Origin: CAYVTV01 sp964526475
GTDB lineage: Bacteria > Bacteroidota > Bacteroidia > Bacteroidales > GCA-2748055
Length of the DNA stretch: 43,977 nucleotides
Assembly: GCA_964526475.1 (NCBI GenBank)
Contig: CAZGKF010000027.1
Span: forward strand, 1-43,977
Direction of reading: 5' to 3'
Shown: positions 35,266 through 43,021 of the stretch, one piece after another
How the letters are laid out: the number at the start of each line of letters is the position of its first letter
Numbering within the stretch: position 1 is the stretch's first letter
Made by a program: the position numbers and the translations under genes
The notes under the pieces: generated by a model
Database searches by the model: none
The model's input: the letters and a program-made list of their open reading frames with translations, nothing else
Told to the model about the DNA's origin: nothing

Positions 35266-36300
35266 ATGAAAAAAATCTTATATATTCTAATGATCCTTTC
35301 TGCCGGACTCTTTTTTACCAGCTGTGAAAAAGACGAAAATGGCAGAATGCCTGATGATATCATGGATTCCAATGTTGGAACAGTTAAACTCCGGGAATCA
35401 TCAGATATGTTGATAGACGTTAACCAACTTGATGAATTTACCCTTGATCTTGAGATAGATGTACTGTTTGATAAACCATTCAAGAAAGTTGAATTGGTGG
35501 TTGTATTTAATAGTGATTTTACAAAACCATACTTGCTCAGCTCATTTACAAGTCTGCCCGCAAACACCAGTGTGTCAATCCAGCAGATAGTAGATGTTGT
35601 GGATGAACTCAGTTCGGATTCTGAAATTGTTGAAGGCGATGGATTTCAGTTTTATACGAATATTGAATTACCGGATGGAACCTTTATTCCGGGTTATCTT
35701 CCGACTGGCGTTTCCACTTCCGCTCCAAGTATTCGTAATATAATGGGTGTATTAAAAGGAGCTTCTGCTTTTATTCTCATTCCTGTCCCCTGCCCCTTCG
35801 TTCCTTCAGTATATGAAGGGGAGATGGAAGTTATTGAAGTGACATTAGCTGATAGCGAGGAAGGAACTTATAGTGTTGATGTTGTTATTAATACCCAGCT
35901 CACTAATGAAGATACAGTTGTATTTGATATTCATGATCTTTGGTTTGATGAATCAATATACCAGATAGGAGTAAACCTGAAATCCTATCAATTATTCCAT
36001 TACAAGGATCCCGCAGTAGATCCCGATGAACAGGAAATAGTTTTTTTTGGTAACGCATTTGGTGCATATGGTCGGATATGGTTTGAGGACTTCACCGAAC
36101 CTTTGCTTGAAACCTGTCAGGAGTATCTGCAATTTACCGTAACTCCAACACTAAATGATGTCGGATTTTGGTGGGGTACTTCAGTTAAATATACAATTGG
36201 CCCAAGTGTTGTTTCCGGCGATAAAAAGAAATCAACAGTAGATGAAGTTCCATTAATGCTAAAACCAATCGATAGAAGAAATGGCCTGCAAAGCAGGTAG
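35266..36300 (+). CDS. Uncharacterised surface lipoprotein of the SusCD operon
   Basis: A 344-residue lipoprotein (MKKILYILMILSAGLFFTSC, lipidated Cys at 20) starting 24 bases after the SusD-like gene and ending just before the operon terminator. The mature part is acidic and looks all-beta, with repeated segments such as LDLEIDVLFDKPFKKVELVVVF and VFDIHDLWFDESIY, and a VPCPFVPS segment with a lone cysteine. I do not recognise a family. By position it may be an accessory binding protein comparable to SusE/SusF. Protein-like composition, start and context are convincing; function is open. Confidence 0.8.
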   Translation: MKKILYILMILSAGLFFTSCEKDENGRMPDDIMDSNVGTVKLRESSDMLIDVNQLDEFTLDLEIDVLFDKPFKKVELVVVFNSDFTKPYLLSSFTSLPANTSVSIQQIVDVVDELSSDSEIVEGDGFQFYTNIELPDGTFIPGYLPTGVSTSAPSIRNIMGVLKGASAFILIPVPCPFVPSVYEGEMEVIEVTLADSEEGTYSVDVVINTQLTNEDTVVFDIHDLWFDESIYQIGVNLKSYQLFHYKDPAVDPDEQEIVFFGNAFGAYGRIWFEDFTEPLLETCQEYLQFTVTPTLNDVGFWWGTSVKYTIGPSVVSGDKKKSTVDEVPLMLKPIDRRNGLQSR

Positions 36301-36322
36301 AATTTACACCTATTTTAAAAGA

Positions 36323-36353
36323 GGCTGTCTCAAAAGGGCAGCCCTTTTTTTTT
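36323..36353 (+). terminator. Terminator of the SusCD operon
   Basis: GGCTGTC (36323-36329), loop TCAAAAG, GGCAGCC (36337-36343) with one G-T pair, then C and nine T's. It lies 23 bases behind the lipoprotein stop. Its left side, GAGGCTGTCTCAAAAG (36321-36336), equals the arm of the 24674 element except for one base, so it may derive from an insertion-sequence end. Confidence 0.8.
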
Positions 36354-36426
36354 ATACTCGAATAGGGTAATACAGAGGCAAGCTAACTGTCCTGTATTTT
36401 ATATTTATTCATCCTTCAAACTTTCT

Positions 36427-36460
36427 ACCCCTACCTGCCAGCCGGCAGGCTGGAATCCCC
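36427..36460. repeat. REP-like palindromic repeat, copy 1
   Basis: 34 bases identical to 37464-37497. The core CCTGCC-AGCC-GGCAGG and the overlapping CCAGCC-GGCA-GGCTGG can form alternative hairpins. It is followed by TCCCCCAGGGGGA, another palindrome. The block is much more GC-rich than its surroundings. Confidence 0.7.
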
Positions 36461-36786
36461 CAGGGGGACTTTATTCATTCACCCCTAAATCCCCCACTCG
36501 CCTTCGCGAAGCTTCAGCGGAGCAAGGAGGGGGACTTTTAAGCAGCTGAATAATTGTTACATATATTTGATTGATCATATTATTAAAATAATTTTCAACC
36601 ATTAAAACAGATGTCCAGCCTTTGTTTGGTTCTCCCCCTTTGGGGCATTGCCGTCAACTTAAGAAGATTGTTTAAGATATGTTTATTGCTTAGAAAGTGG
36701 AGATTGCCTTCGGCGAGCTCGCTGAAGCTCGGTTCCTCGCTATCATTTGGTATTTACGGCTACGGTCGTGTCGTCAACTGGCATTC
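36461..36786. other. Gene-free accessory DNA
   Basis: No convincing gene is seen. There are GC-rich scraps with small palindromes (CTTCGCGAAG near 36501-36510; GGCGAGCTCGCTG near 36712) and a short motif CGTCAACT at about 36652 and 36773. A plus-strand open frame through 36611-36874 overlaps the toxin gene and has no protein-like composition. This is probably decayed repeat or insertion DNA. Confidence 0.4.
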
Positions 36787-37101
36787 TTATATTTCATTTA
36801 TTTTTTCAGGATCCTGCCTGCAGTCAAACAAGTTAAGAATTTCGATTCTTTTTTTCTCCTGGTTTACCCAATAAATAAGCTTATAGCTTTTATATACTAA
36901 GTACCTGAACTCTTGTAATCGGTCTGAAAGTTGTATCTCTTTCTGACCGATATAGGGGTTTTTCTCCAGTTCTATTGAGCGGGCAATTATTCCATCAACC
37001 AGGCGAGATGCAATCTTTATACTGGCTATTTGACTGTAGTATGCGAAAACATCCTCAAGCTTGTTTTCAGCAAACCGGGTCCAATATACAGTCAACGCCA
37101 T
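36787..37101 (-). CDS. RelE/ParE-type toxin
   Basis: A 104-residue toxin of the RelE/ParE superfamily, acting on ribosome-bound mRNA (RelE type) or gyrase (ParE type). It shows the basic N-terminal pattern VYWTRFAENKLEDVFAYY, the central IELEKNPYIGQ, the core strand EFRYLVYKSYKLIYWVN and the tail ILNLFDCRQDPEKI typical of ParE-like members. It overlaps the antitoxin stop by 10 bases, so translation is coupled. The gene ends in the repeat-rich patch. ParE is my preference over RelE because of the tail; sequence alone cannot settle the target. Confidence 0.85.
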   Translation of the reverse strand: MALTVYWTRFAENKLEDVFAYYSQIASIKIASRLVDGIIARSIELEKNPYIGQKEIQLSDRLQEFRYLVYKSYKLIYWVNQEKKRIEILNLFDCRQDPEKINEI

Positions 37102-37334
37102 TGTTTAGCCTTATTCCGTAGTTCAGCGGCAGATGTGATTCTACCTTCTTTAGAATCATGCATGGCTTGATCAATTTCACTATTAAACTGATCGGTACTC
37201 ATTGGTTGTAATTTCTGCTCGTACTGCTCTGCTTTTTTCTTTCTCAATAAATCTTCAAGTCCGCTAACTATTTCCTCATTCTGAAGTCTCAGAAATTCCT
37301 GAACAAATGATATTTTTCGAGCTTGCAAATCCAT
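37092..37334 (-). CDS. Antitoxin of the ParE/RelE-type module
   Basis: An 80-residue, highly charged, helical protein directly upstream of the toxin. The N-terminal half (ISFVQEFLRLQNEEIVSGLEDLL) is probably the structured part; the C-terminal half (FNSEIDQAMHDSKEGRITSA) probably wraps the toxin. No ribbon-helix-helix or HTH motif is obvious, though small antitoxins of this type are common in Bacteroidota. The call rests mainly on position, overlap and composition. Confidence 0.75.
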   Translation of the reverse strand: MDLQARKISFVQEFLRLQNEEIVSGLEDLLRKKKAEQYEQKLQPMSTDQFNSEIDQAMHDSKEGRITSAAELRNKAKQWR

Positions 37335-37352
37335 GGTACTATATTTTTCTTA

Positions 37353-37360
37353 CAAAGTTA
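37353..37360 (-). promoter_or_regulatory. -7 promoter element for the ParDE-like module
   Basis: The minus strand reads TAACTTTG, matching TAnnTTTG, 19 bases upstream of the antitoxin ATG. Confidence 0.5.
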
Positions 37361-37417
37361 TAAATTTCCCTGATCATAATCCAATACAATTCCTTCTGTC
37401 TTCAGCCATTTTCTACT

Positions 37418-37508
37418 AAATTCCCCAGGGGAGTCAGAGGGGTGAAACAAAGGCGGGTCTTAAACCCCTACCTGCCAGCCGGCAGGCTGGAATCCCCTGG
37501 GGAGAATT
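37418..37508. repeat. REP-like repeat copy 2 inside a larger inverted repeat
   Basis: The 34-base unit at 37464-37497 is identical to 36427-36460. It sits within an imperfect inverted repeat: AAATTCCCCAGGGG on the left (from 37418) and CCCCTGGGGAGAATTT on the right (to about 37508). The whole could be a small non-autonomous element. The rest of 37335-37744 has no gene. Confidence 0.55.
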
Positions 37509-37707
37509 TTTATCGGTTAAAAGCAGCAATATCTATTATGGTTAACACCCCGCGGCATCCGTGGTTATCGAAATTCGGTGATGCAAATTGTCAGTGGTTG
37601 TAATTCAGTCTGTCGCAGCTAAGCGCAGTGCGGGATTTCGGAGCCATTTCCTGTCAACCGGAAATAACCCTGATTTAAAAAACTGACTTTCGCAAACCAA
37701 ATACCCC

Positions 37708-37741
37708 CGCCAACATTGGGTTTAGGCGATGATATGTGGCG
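37708..37741. other. Imperfect hairpin directly behind higA
   Basis: CGCCAACAT (37708-37716) and ATGTGGCG (37734-37741) pair with one bulged A around a 17-base loop. It lies 3 bases past the higA stop codon. It could be a weak terminator, or, more speculatively, an attC-like recombination hairpin. No integrase is in the window and the R-box consensus is not clean. Confidence 0.35.
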
Positions 37742-37744
37742 TAG

Positions 37745-38059
37745 TTATTGACCCAAACTGATTTTGAAGTGGGGCAATTCAACCTGTAATTTCACTTTTG
37801 CTTGTAATGCATTAAAGACTCTCATTAAAGTGTCAATTGTTACATTACTTGCATTACTTTCAATCCTCGAAATTTGCGATTTTTGAACACCAATTAGCTT
37901 TCCTAATTCTTCCTGAGTCAAGTTACGCTCCCGCCTGGTTTGTTTTATGGCTTGCCCAATTAAGTCCATCTGTAATTCATATTCAAACTTTTCCCGGTTT
38001 GGAGTGCCTGTTTTTCCAATGAGTTTATCCTGGACTTCATCTAAAGTGTAAGTTTTCAT
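37745..38059 (-). CDS. higA: HigA-type XRE-family antitoxin
   Basis: A 104-residue DNA-binding antitoxin. The HTH_XRE domain spans about residues 33-90 (AIKQTRRERNLTQEELGKLIGVQKSQISRIE), with the usual glutamine/serine recognition helix. The N-terminal TLDEVQDKLIGKTGTPNREKFEYELQ precedes it, as in HigA of Gp49-like modules. Its start overlaps the toxin's stop by four bases (ATGA-type). It should repress its own promoter, at which an inverted repeat is seen (38451-38470). Confidence 0.9.
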   Translation of the reverse strand: MKTYTLDEVQDKLIGKTGTPNREKFEYELQMDLIGQAIKQTRRERNLTQEELGKLIGVQKSQISRIESNASNVTIDTLMRVFNALQAKVKLQVELPHFKISLGQ

Positions 38060-38415
38060 TGCTTTTTCTTTTTAAGTTTTTCCTTATCTTCAAAATAACC
38101 AGACCTAAGTTGTATAGCCTTTAGAATTTCATTGTCGGGTACTTTGCTTCTTTTCTTAATAAATCCATGGGTAGTGATAACCAATGTGTTTAAAGAATCC
38201 GATTTATCCCAGAATGCAAGCAATCGGTATTGTATTCCCTGATATAGTGTTCTTAATTCCCAGATTTCGTCTTTTAATTTTTTAAAAAGTTCCGGATTCC
38301 GATATGTCTGAGCTTTACGAATATTAAAAAGAATCTTCTCGTAGTGCTTTCTGTCTAATGAACTTAGAAATTCAAATGCATCATCTAAAAAAATGATTTC
38401 AAATTGTTTGTCCAT
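38056..38415 (-). CDS. higB: HigB/Gp49-like toxin
   Basis: A 119-residue mRNA-interferase-type toxin of the phage Gp49-like group of the RelE superfamily. Characteristic parts are the FLDDAFEFLSSLDRKHYEKILFNI start, FKKLKDEIWELRTLYQGIQYRLLAFWD core (ELR.....YR) and LVITTHGFIKKRSKVPDNEI (GF.KK....P..EI). The toxin gene comes first, as in HigBA modules, and the XRE antitoxin follows with overlap. It ends in a lysine-rich tail. Confidence 0.9.
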   Translation of the reverse strand: MDKQFEIIFLDDAFEFLSSLDRKHYEKILFNIRKAQTYRNPELFKKLKDEIWELRTLYQGIQYRLLAFWDKSDSLNTLVITTHGFIKKRSKVPDNEILKAIQLRSGYFEDKEKLKKKKQ

Positions 38416-38435
38416 TTATTTGATTTCTGTCACTG

Positions 38436-38470
38436 CAAAGATATGTAAAAAGTTTCATTATATAGAAACT
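38436..38470 (-). promoter_or_regulatory. higBA promoter and operator palindrome
   Basis: The minus strand has TATCTTTG (38443-38436), a -7 box 20 bases before the higB ATG. Just upstream, AGTTTC (38451-38456) and GAAACT (38465-38470) form a perfect inverted repeat with 8 bases between. It covers the region between the -7 and -33 elements, where a HigA dimer would block polymerase. The rest of 38471-38655 is empty. Confidence 0.55.
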
Positions 38471-38655
38471 ATTTTATGAAAGTCGTTTTCAAATATTCTG
38501 TCTAACGTCAAATTTGAAAGCTCATATTTAGAGAGTTATCAAATCCGACATCTTCAGGTTTTAAATCGATTAACTATATTTCTCTTAGAAAGCTCGTACA
38601 GTTTACCCATTCTCGCCTCTACAAGACTTTTATCAACGGTGGCGATTTTATGTAC

Positions 38656-41340
38656 TTATAATCTGCAACTGATCTTCATCATTATATACCCCGGTATTAT
38701 CCTGTAATTGAAAGAATACAATGCAATATCATCCACAATATAAGTTCCGAAATTGCGGATATTAAGCAGGTTATTTGCCTCGAAGCTGAGCTTCCATTTA
38801 TTTGGTTTTAAATTACAGCTTAAGGAGGCATCAATAAAATGCCAGGTGGAATTTCCCTGATCTAAGCCGTCAAAATGGTATCTCTCTCCTTTAATGATAA
38901 ATAAAACAGACTTGTTTATTTTAAACGAAAAGTCAATAAAATGTTTCTGGTTGTACGTGTAACTTTCGGTTCCTGCGGTCATCCTCTGAAATATCCATTT
39001 TGTTCCGATGTGGTAATTGAAAAAACTTCTGAAAACAGAACGGAATTCTGTTCCATAATCCAGGCCTGTAAACCTGATGGGATTTACGTTATCATTTATC
39101 ACATGTACATAATGCATATGTGAGACATTCGTAAAAAGTTTTAAATTATGCTGTAGAGGCCTTATATAGAAATCATTAGCAACTGAAATAAGGTACGTTT
39201 CTTTACCTTGAGCGTGTATTTTTGTAAAAATATTATAATCTGCGGTAAGCTTAGCATCGGAACCAAGGTAATCAGACTGCCGGAAATACATTACAGAGGC
39301 ATTTACATGCTTTCTGGCAAGCCAGCTTCCATGATTAAATGAAAGTAGCATAAGATACCCCCGCATTAAATCAAATTTCCCTGTACCTGCCAGGAAAGTC
39401 TGATAGCCTGTTAATATCTTTCCATCTGAAACTTCATCTGCTGATGTAGCTGTTGTGTTACTGCTGAATGTTCCTTTTACGGAATTTTTGTTGTTTATAT
39501 GCCAGTCAAAAATTAATTTCGGTTCAAGATACTGAACCCTTCCATTGGTATCAGATTCCTTGTTTAAGAATAATAATTCGTGAAAAACTTGTTTACTTTC
39601 CAGAGATGCTTTACATATTATTTTTTTCACTCTCCATTCAAAGGTAATTCCGGCATAGATACCTGTAGTTGTTAATACCAGATTATTCCGGTAGTCATTC
39701 CCCGTCAGGCGACTTACATTCACGGAATCGGTTAAATGCAGGCCTGAACTTACTTTGTTCTGATCAATAGCGATTCCCCCTTTAATGTGCAAAGTTAGTT
39801 TGTTATGCACCCTGAATATATTTGTTATTTCCGCCCCTGAAAAAAGCAAACTGTTTGAAATATTCTGCTCAAGGTTTTTAATTTGTTCTGATCCTGGAAA
39901 TAACTCCCCAAAGCGAAAGGGGTTTATTCCGAAAGTTTCCGATCGCCTGTCAGAAAAAAATCGACCTGAGATCAGCAATACCCTTTTGCTGTTTGGCCGT
40001 CTGATATACATCAATGTTTGATCTGTATTTAGAATACTATTTTTGAGATTTTCAAGGGTTTTATTCTGGTTAATAAGAAGATCTGAAATGGCGAGTCCAT
40101 TATTCAAATAATTTATCCCTTTATAATCAATTTGTGAAAAGGAGTTTATTTTATAACACCCCTCCAGTTTTACATAGCTATTATTAAATTTATCCCTTAG
40201 CCGATATTCTTCATTGTGCGTAAAACTTAACTCTTCGGATAAATATTGTATATATCTGTCCCTGAAATAATTCTCTTTTTCAACCGAAAAAAAACTCACG
40301 GCTTTCAATTTCAAATTCTTAAAAGGGCTATATATCCAGTTTATAGAAATCATACCGGAATTATTAAATTTTATGCGGTTTTCGTTGAGATCAGGTCTGT
40401 AGGTTTTAAGATTTATTAAATGCCGTGGCTCAACAAAACTGAATGGCACATAGTTTTCAACGGAGTAAGAAGGATATGCAAGGTTTCTGACATCACCCAG
40501 GGGGTCATAACCAAGATTATTTGAATTTCCGAAAACATACAACTTATTTTTTTTTCTTAAATGCATCAGTGTGGTACGTACTTCATATTTCCCTGTTGTA
40601 CTATACCCAAGGCTTATATTCCCAAATAATTGAGCTTTACTTTCTTCATTCAGTGTAAGATTAATTGCCACCTTCTCATTGTTTTCCATATCTGCCATTA
40701 AGGGTCTGTCAGAATAATTTAACAATACCTCCACCTTGTCAATAACCCCGACATGCATATTCTTTGAGATAATTCTATAGCCTTTGTCAAAAAGGTCATC
40801 TCCTTCAATCATTATTTTTTCTATTTCCCTCCCCTTAATATGGATGGCTCCCCCTTCATCAACTGAAACCCCTGGCAGTCTTTTCAGGAGGTCCTCAGCC
40901 ACTTTTTCTTCTCCCATTAAAAATGATGCTGCATTGTAAATTACCGTGTCTTTTTTAATTCTAACCGGAGCTGTTGCAGTAACAACAACCTCAGTAATTT
41001 TTATGATCTCAGACTCCAAAGTCACATTTATTTCTTTCCTTTCTTCCCTGTCTTCTAAAATGGTAACAGGGTAAAACAAAGTCTTACGGGATAATGCATG
41101 AAAACTGATTACATAATTCCCGGGGTGTTCAACTTCTAATTTGAATTTTCCCTGATCATCGGCCTGAGTATAATACAATATTCTTTCACAACTTTCTGAT
41201 TTTAGAATGACCTGCGAATAAGCAACCCTCTGCCCTTTATCATCTGAAACTGCACCTTCAATTATTGTCTGTGCAGTAAGAGAAGATGCAGTAAAAATAA
41301 TTAACAGAATGCACGTCAGGAGTCGGGGTGTCCTACTCAT
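38656..41340 (-). CDS. TonB-receptor-like outer membrane barrel with carboxypeptidase-regulatory domain
   Basis: An 894-residue outer-membrane protein. It has a signal peptide (1-23, SLTAQ), a carboxypeptidase-regulatory-like Ig domain (about 25-105: IIEGAVSDDKGQRVAYSQVI), a plug-like domain (about 115-215: ITEVVVTATAPVRIKKDTVI; DLLKRLPGVSVDEGGAIHIKG) and a long barrel ending in MMKISCRL. This architecture is the one regularly paired with GLPGLI proteins in Bacteroidota. Its start overlaps the GLPGLI gene by 8 bases. It lacks the SusC-type plug motifs and has no SusD partner, so it is a different kind of transporter or an export/surface receptor. Ligand is unknown. Confidence 0.87.
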   Translation of the reverse strand: MSRTPRLLTCILLIIFTASSLTAQTIIEGAVSDDKGQRVAYSQVILKSESCERILYYTQADDQGKFKLEVEHPGNYVISFHALSRKTLFYPVTILEDREERKEINVTLESEIIKITEVVVTATAPVRIKKDTVIYNAASFLMGEEKVAEDLLKRLPGVSVDEGGAIHIKGREIEKIMIEGDDLFDKGYRIISKNMHVGVIDKVEVLLNYSDRPLMADMENNEKVAINLTLNEESKAQLFGNISLGYSTTGKYEVRTTLMHLRKKNKLYVFGNSNNLGYDPLGDVRNLAYPSYSVENYVPFSFVEPRHLINLKTYRPDLNENRIKFNNSGMISINWIYSPFKNLKLKAVSFFSVEKENYFRDRYIQYLSEELSFTHNEEYRLRDKFNNSYVKLEGCYKINSFSQIDYKGINYLNNGLAISDLLINQNKTLENLKNSILNTDQTLMYIRRPNSKRVLLISGRFFSDRRSETFGINPFRFGELFPGSEQIKNLEQNISNSLLFSGAEITNIFRVHNKLTLHIKGGIAIDQNKVSSGLHLTDSVNVSRLTGNDYRNNLVLTTTGIYAGITFEWRVKKIICKASLESKQVFHELLFLNKESDTNGRVQYLEPKLIFDWHINNKNSVKGTFSSNTTATSADEVSDGKILTGYQTFLAGTGKFDLMRGYLMLLSFNHGSWLARKHVNASVMYFRQSDYLGSDAKLTADYNIFTKIHAQGKETYLISVANDFYIRPLQHNLKLFTNVSHMHYVHVINDNVNPIRFTGLDYGTEFRSVFRSFFNYHIGTKWIFQRMTAGTESYTYNQKHFIDFSFKINKSVLFIIKGERYHFDGLDQGNSTWHFIDASLSCNLKPNKWKLSFEANNLLNIRNFGTYIVDDIALYSFNYRIIPGYIMMKISCRL

Positions 41341-42121
41341 ATTTCCGCTCTATTTCCAGACTCCTGCCTATGCTTTTGACTTCAATGGTAGCTCCCCTGG
41401 GAAGTTTTGACTCCAGTAACCGCAGAAATTCCTCCACTCCGGCCTCCACGATCTGAACATACTCAGCTATGCTTATTCTGATCCCGTTTTCCGGCGGCAT
41501 AATTTTAACTTCATTTTTTGCAGGCATATTCAGGGAAGCAAATAAAAAGTTTACACCTCCTTCTTCATCATAAGCCTCCATTATTAATCCCGGCAATCCA
41601 TGTAGTTTCCAGGGGCCAAAGGAAACCGGAATATCTTCAGTGAACCAGGCAATATAGGATCTGTCCCTGAATATACAAGTTGCTTTCCGGCACATGAAAC
41701 CTCCAATTTCCTTATTTTCCGGCAGTAATTTCCATTTAATCAGGCCTGTGCTTTCAAGCGTGATGAAATGCTCCAGATCACCTCTATGTATCCGGTACTC
41801 CTTTGAGTATAATTCTTTTTTACGATGATCGGTAAATACGTGTGGATAATATTCTTTCGGACCAACAATAAAATTTAATACAAACCCGCTACCAGGGTCA
41901 TCGCTCTCTGAAACCTCAAATTTTTCCTCCATCATAATGGGTACTTTTTCTGATTCATCTAGTATGAACAAGGATTGATGGCCTGCAAATGCAAGTATGG
42001 TTTTTTGTTCCCTGAAATCATTTATTTCAAGGATCATCTTGTACTCAACTTCTCCTGTCATCTGGGAATACCCCAGAATAAAATCAACCATGATGATGGT
42101 AATAAAAACTATTCTTTTCAT
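41333..42121 (-). CDS. GLPGLI family exported protein
   Basis: A 262-residue exported protein with a signal peptide (about 1-19, ILGYSQ). The family name motif is at residues 175-180 within GPWKLHGLPGLIMEAYDEEG, preceded by CRKAT and AWFTEDIPVS as usual. The function of GLPGLI proteins is not established; they are commonly encoded next to TonB-receptor-like barrels, as here. Its ATG follows the stop codon of the upstream small secreted protein with no base between, and its end overlaps the barrel gene, so these three are surely translated from one message. Confidence 0.92.
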   Translation of the reverse strand: MKRIVFITIIMVDFILGYSQMTGEVEYKMILEINDFREQKTILAFAGHQSLFILDESEKVPIMMEEKFEVSESDDPGSGFVLNFIVGPKEYYPHVFTDHRKKELYSKEYRIHRGDLEHFITLESTGLIKWKLLPENKEIGGFMCRKATCIFRDRSYIAWFTEDIPVSFGPWKLHGLPGLIMEAYDEEGGVNFLFASLNMPAKNEVKIMPPENGIRISIAEYVQIVEAGVEEFLRLLESKLPRGATIEVKSIGRSLEIERKYE

Positions 42122-42409
42122 TTATCTGAGCATATTTACCAGTTTAATGACTGCACAATGAAAGATGGAAACATCGTGGAATGTTACAGTACCCGTAAAG
42201 CTATCACCACCCAATCCCCCGCTTACTTTAATTGAACAATTAATCATAGGTTCGCTTAAGGAAGTTTTATTTACATGCTGAATTTCCTTCACGCATTTTT
42301 GTGTAAACTCCTGTTCCTGAATAGTATTCACAGAATTGCCCGGCCCGTTCCCGGCAGAAAGCAGACTACATAATGTTATCATTGCGATAGATGAAATTAT
42401 TTTTTTCAT
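42122..42409 (-). CDS. Small exported protein B (paralogue of 42660-42944)
   Basis: A 95-residue protein with a signal peptide (MKKIISSIAMITLCSLLSAG) and a mature part of about 75 residues with three cysteines. Its C-terminal half (NCSIKVSGGLGGDSFTGTVTF, then a Cys, then IKLVNMLR) matches protein A (DCTITVKGVYKGSATEFTVTF, Cys, LIKQLMTR). The two conserved cysteines lie 26 residues apart here and 23 in protein A, which suggests one disulfide. I recognise no known family. It is directly coupled to GLPGLI (0-base gap). Confidence 0.75.
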   Translation of the reverse strand: MKKIISSIAMITLCSLLSAGNGPGNSVNTIQEQEFTQKCVKEIQHVNKTSLSEPMINCSIKVSGGLGGDSFTGTVTFHDVSIFHCAVIKLVNMLR

Positions 42410-42528
42410 TGTTATTAATTTTAAAGTTTAATAATAATTTGAATTGTTTTTTCAAACATTTAAGTTTGGCCTGTTCAAGACCTTTAATTAAAAGCAAAGT
42501 ATTTCCGGTTTTTCATTCTCTCTTATTT

Positions 42529-42609
42529 CCTGAACTTTCGGAATTGTCCGTGTGCCCTGAAGCCTTTATCGGAAATATCAGCAAAGGCACACGGATTGAA
42601 AAATTCAGG
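42529..42609. other. Stem-loop between the two small exported protein genes
   Basis: TCCGTGTGCC (42547-42556) and GGCACACGGA (42586-42595) form a perfect 10-bp stem. Outside it, CCTGAA (42529-42534) and TTCAGG (42604-42609) pair again. Both strands stay open through the structure in at least one frame, but neither frame starts with a fitting Met. No T tract follows on the minus strand. It may be an RNA element within the operon, a processing site, or a copy of an intergenic repeat. Confidence 0.5.
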
Positions 42610-42659
42610 CAGGGTAAATTAATTCTTTGTGGAATCTGATTCACCTTCCTTGCTTTTTG

Positions 42660-42944
42660 TTATCTGGTCATTAATTGTTTGATCAGTTCTGCACAGGATA
42701 TACCCTGGAAAGTAACTGTAAATTCAGTTGCACTTCCCTTATAAACGCCTTTTACGGTAATTGTGCAATCTGCCTGTGGACTTGCTTCGTGAAGAGCTGC
42801 AACAGATTCGTAATTGAAATCCATGGAGTCAAAATGCAACATCACGTCATAATTAACTCCTCGATCATAGTTTGCCATTCCGGCCTCAGAAAATCCGAAA
42901 ATACCCAATAGCATCAACAAAATAAAAATGGAAGCTTTTTTCAT
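42660..42944 (-). CDS. Small exported protein A (paralogue of 42122-42409)
   Basis: A 94-residue protein with a signal peptide (MKKASIFILLMLLGIFGFSEAG) and a mature region of about 72 residues with exactly two cysteines (in ADCTITVKG and GISCAELIKQ). Hydrophobic and polar residues alternate as in a small beta sheet, with a C-terminal helix. Its relation to protein B is clear in the last 40 residues. It could be a secreted signal, a substrate or partner of the barrel/GLPGLI pair, or a small toxin; none of these is shown. It follows the HTH gene after 77 bases. Confidence 0.75.
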   Translation of the reverse strand: MKKASIFILLMLLGIFGFSEAGMANYDRGVNYDVMLHFDSMDFNYESVAALHEASPQADCTITVKGVYKGSATEFTVTFQGISCAELIKQLMTR

Positions 42945-43021
42945 AATAATAAAGATTTAAGTTATTTAATAGGTTAACATGAACAAAGCTAAACTGAGGC
43001 GAGGTCATAAAATGTCCTTCT

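Noticed and set aside
36611..36874. Plus-strand open frame in the accessory patch
   Set aside because: It overlaps the toxin gene antisense, has no recognisable domain, and passes through repeat-like DNA.
42391..42639. Plus-strand open frame between the small exported protein genes
   Set aside because: It overlaps the start of protein B, crosses the stem-loop, and has no start context or homology I recognise.
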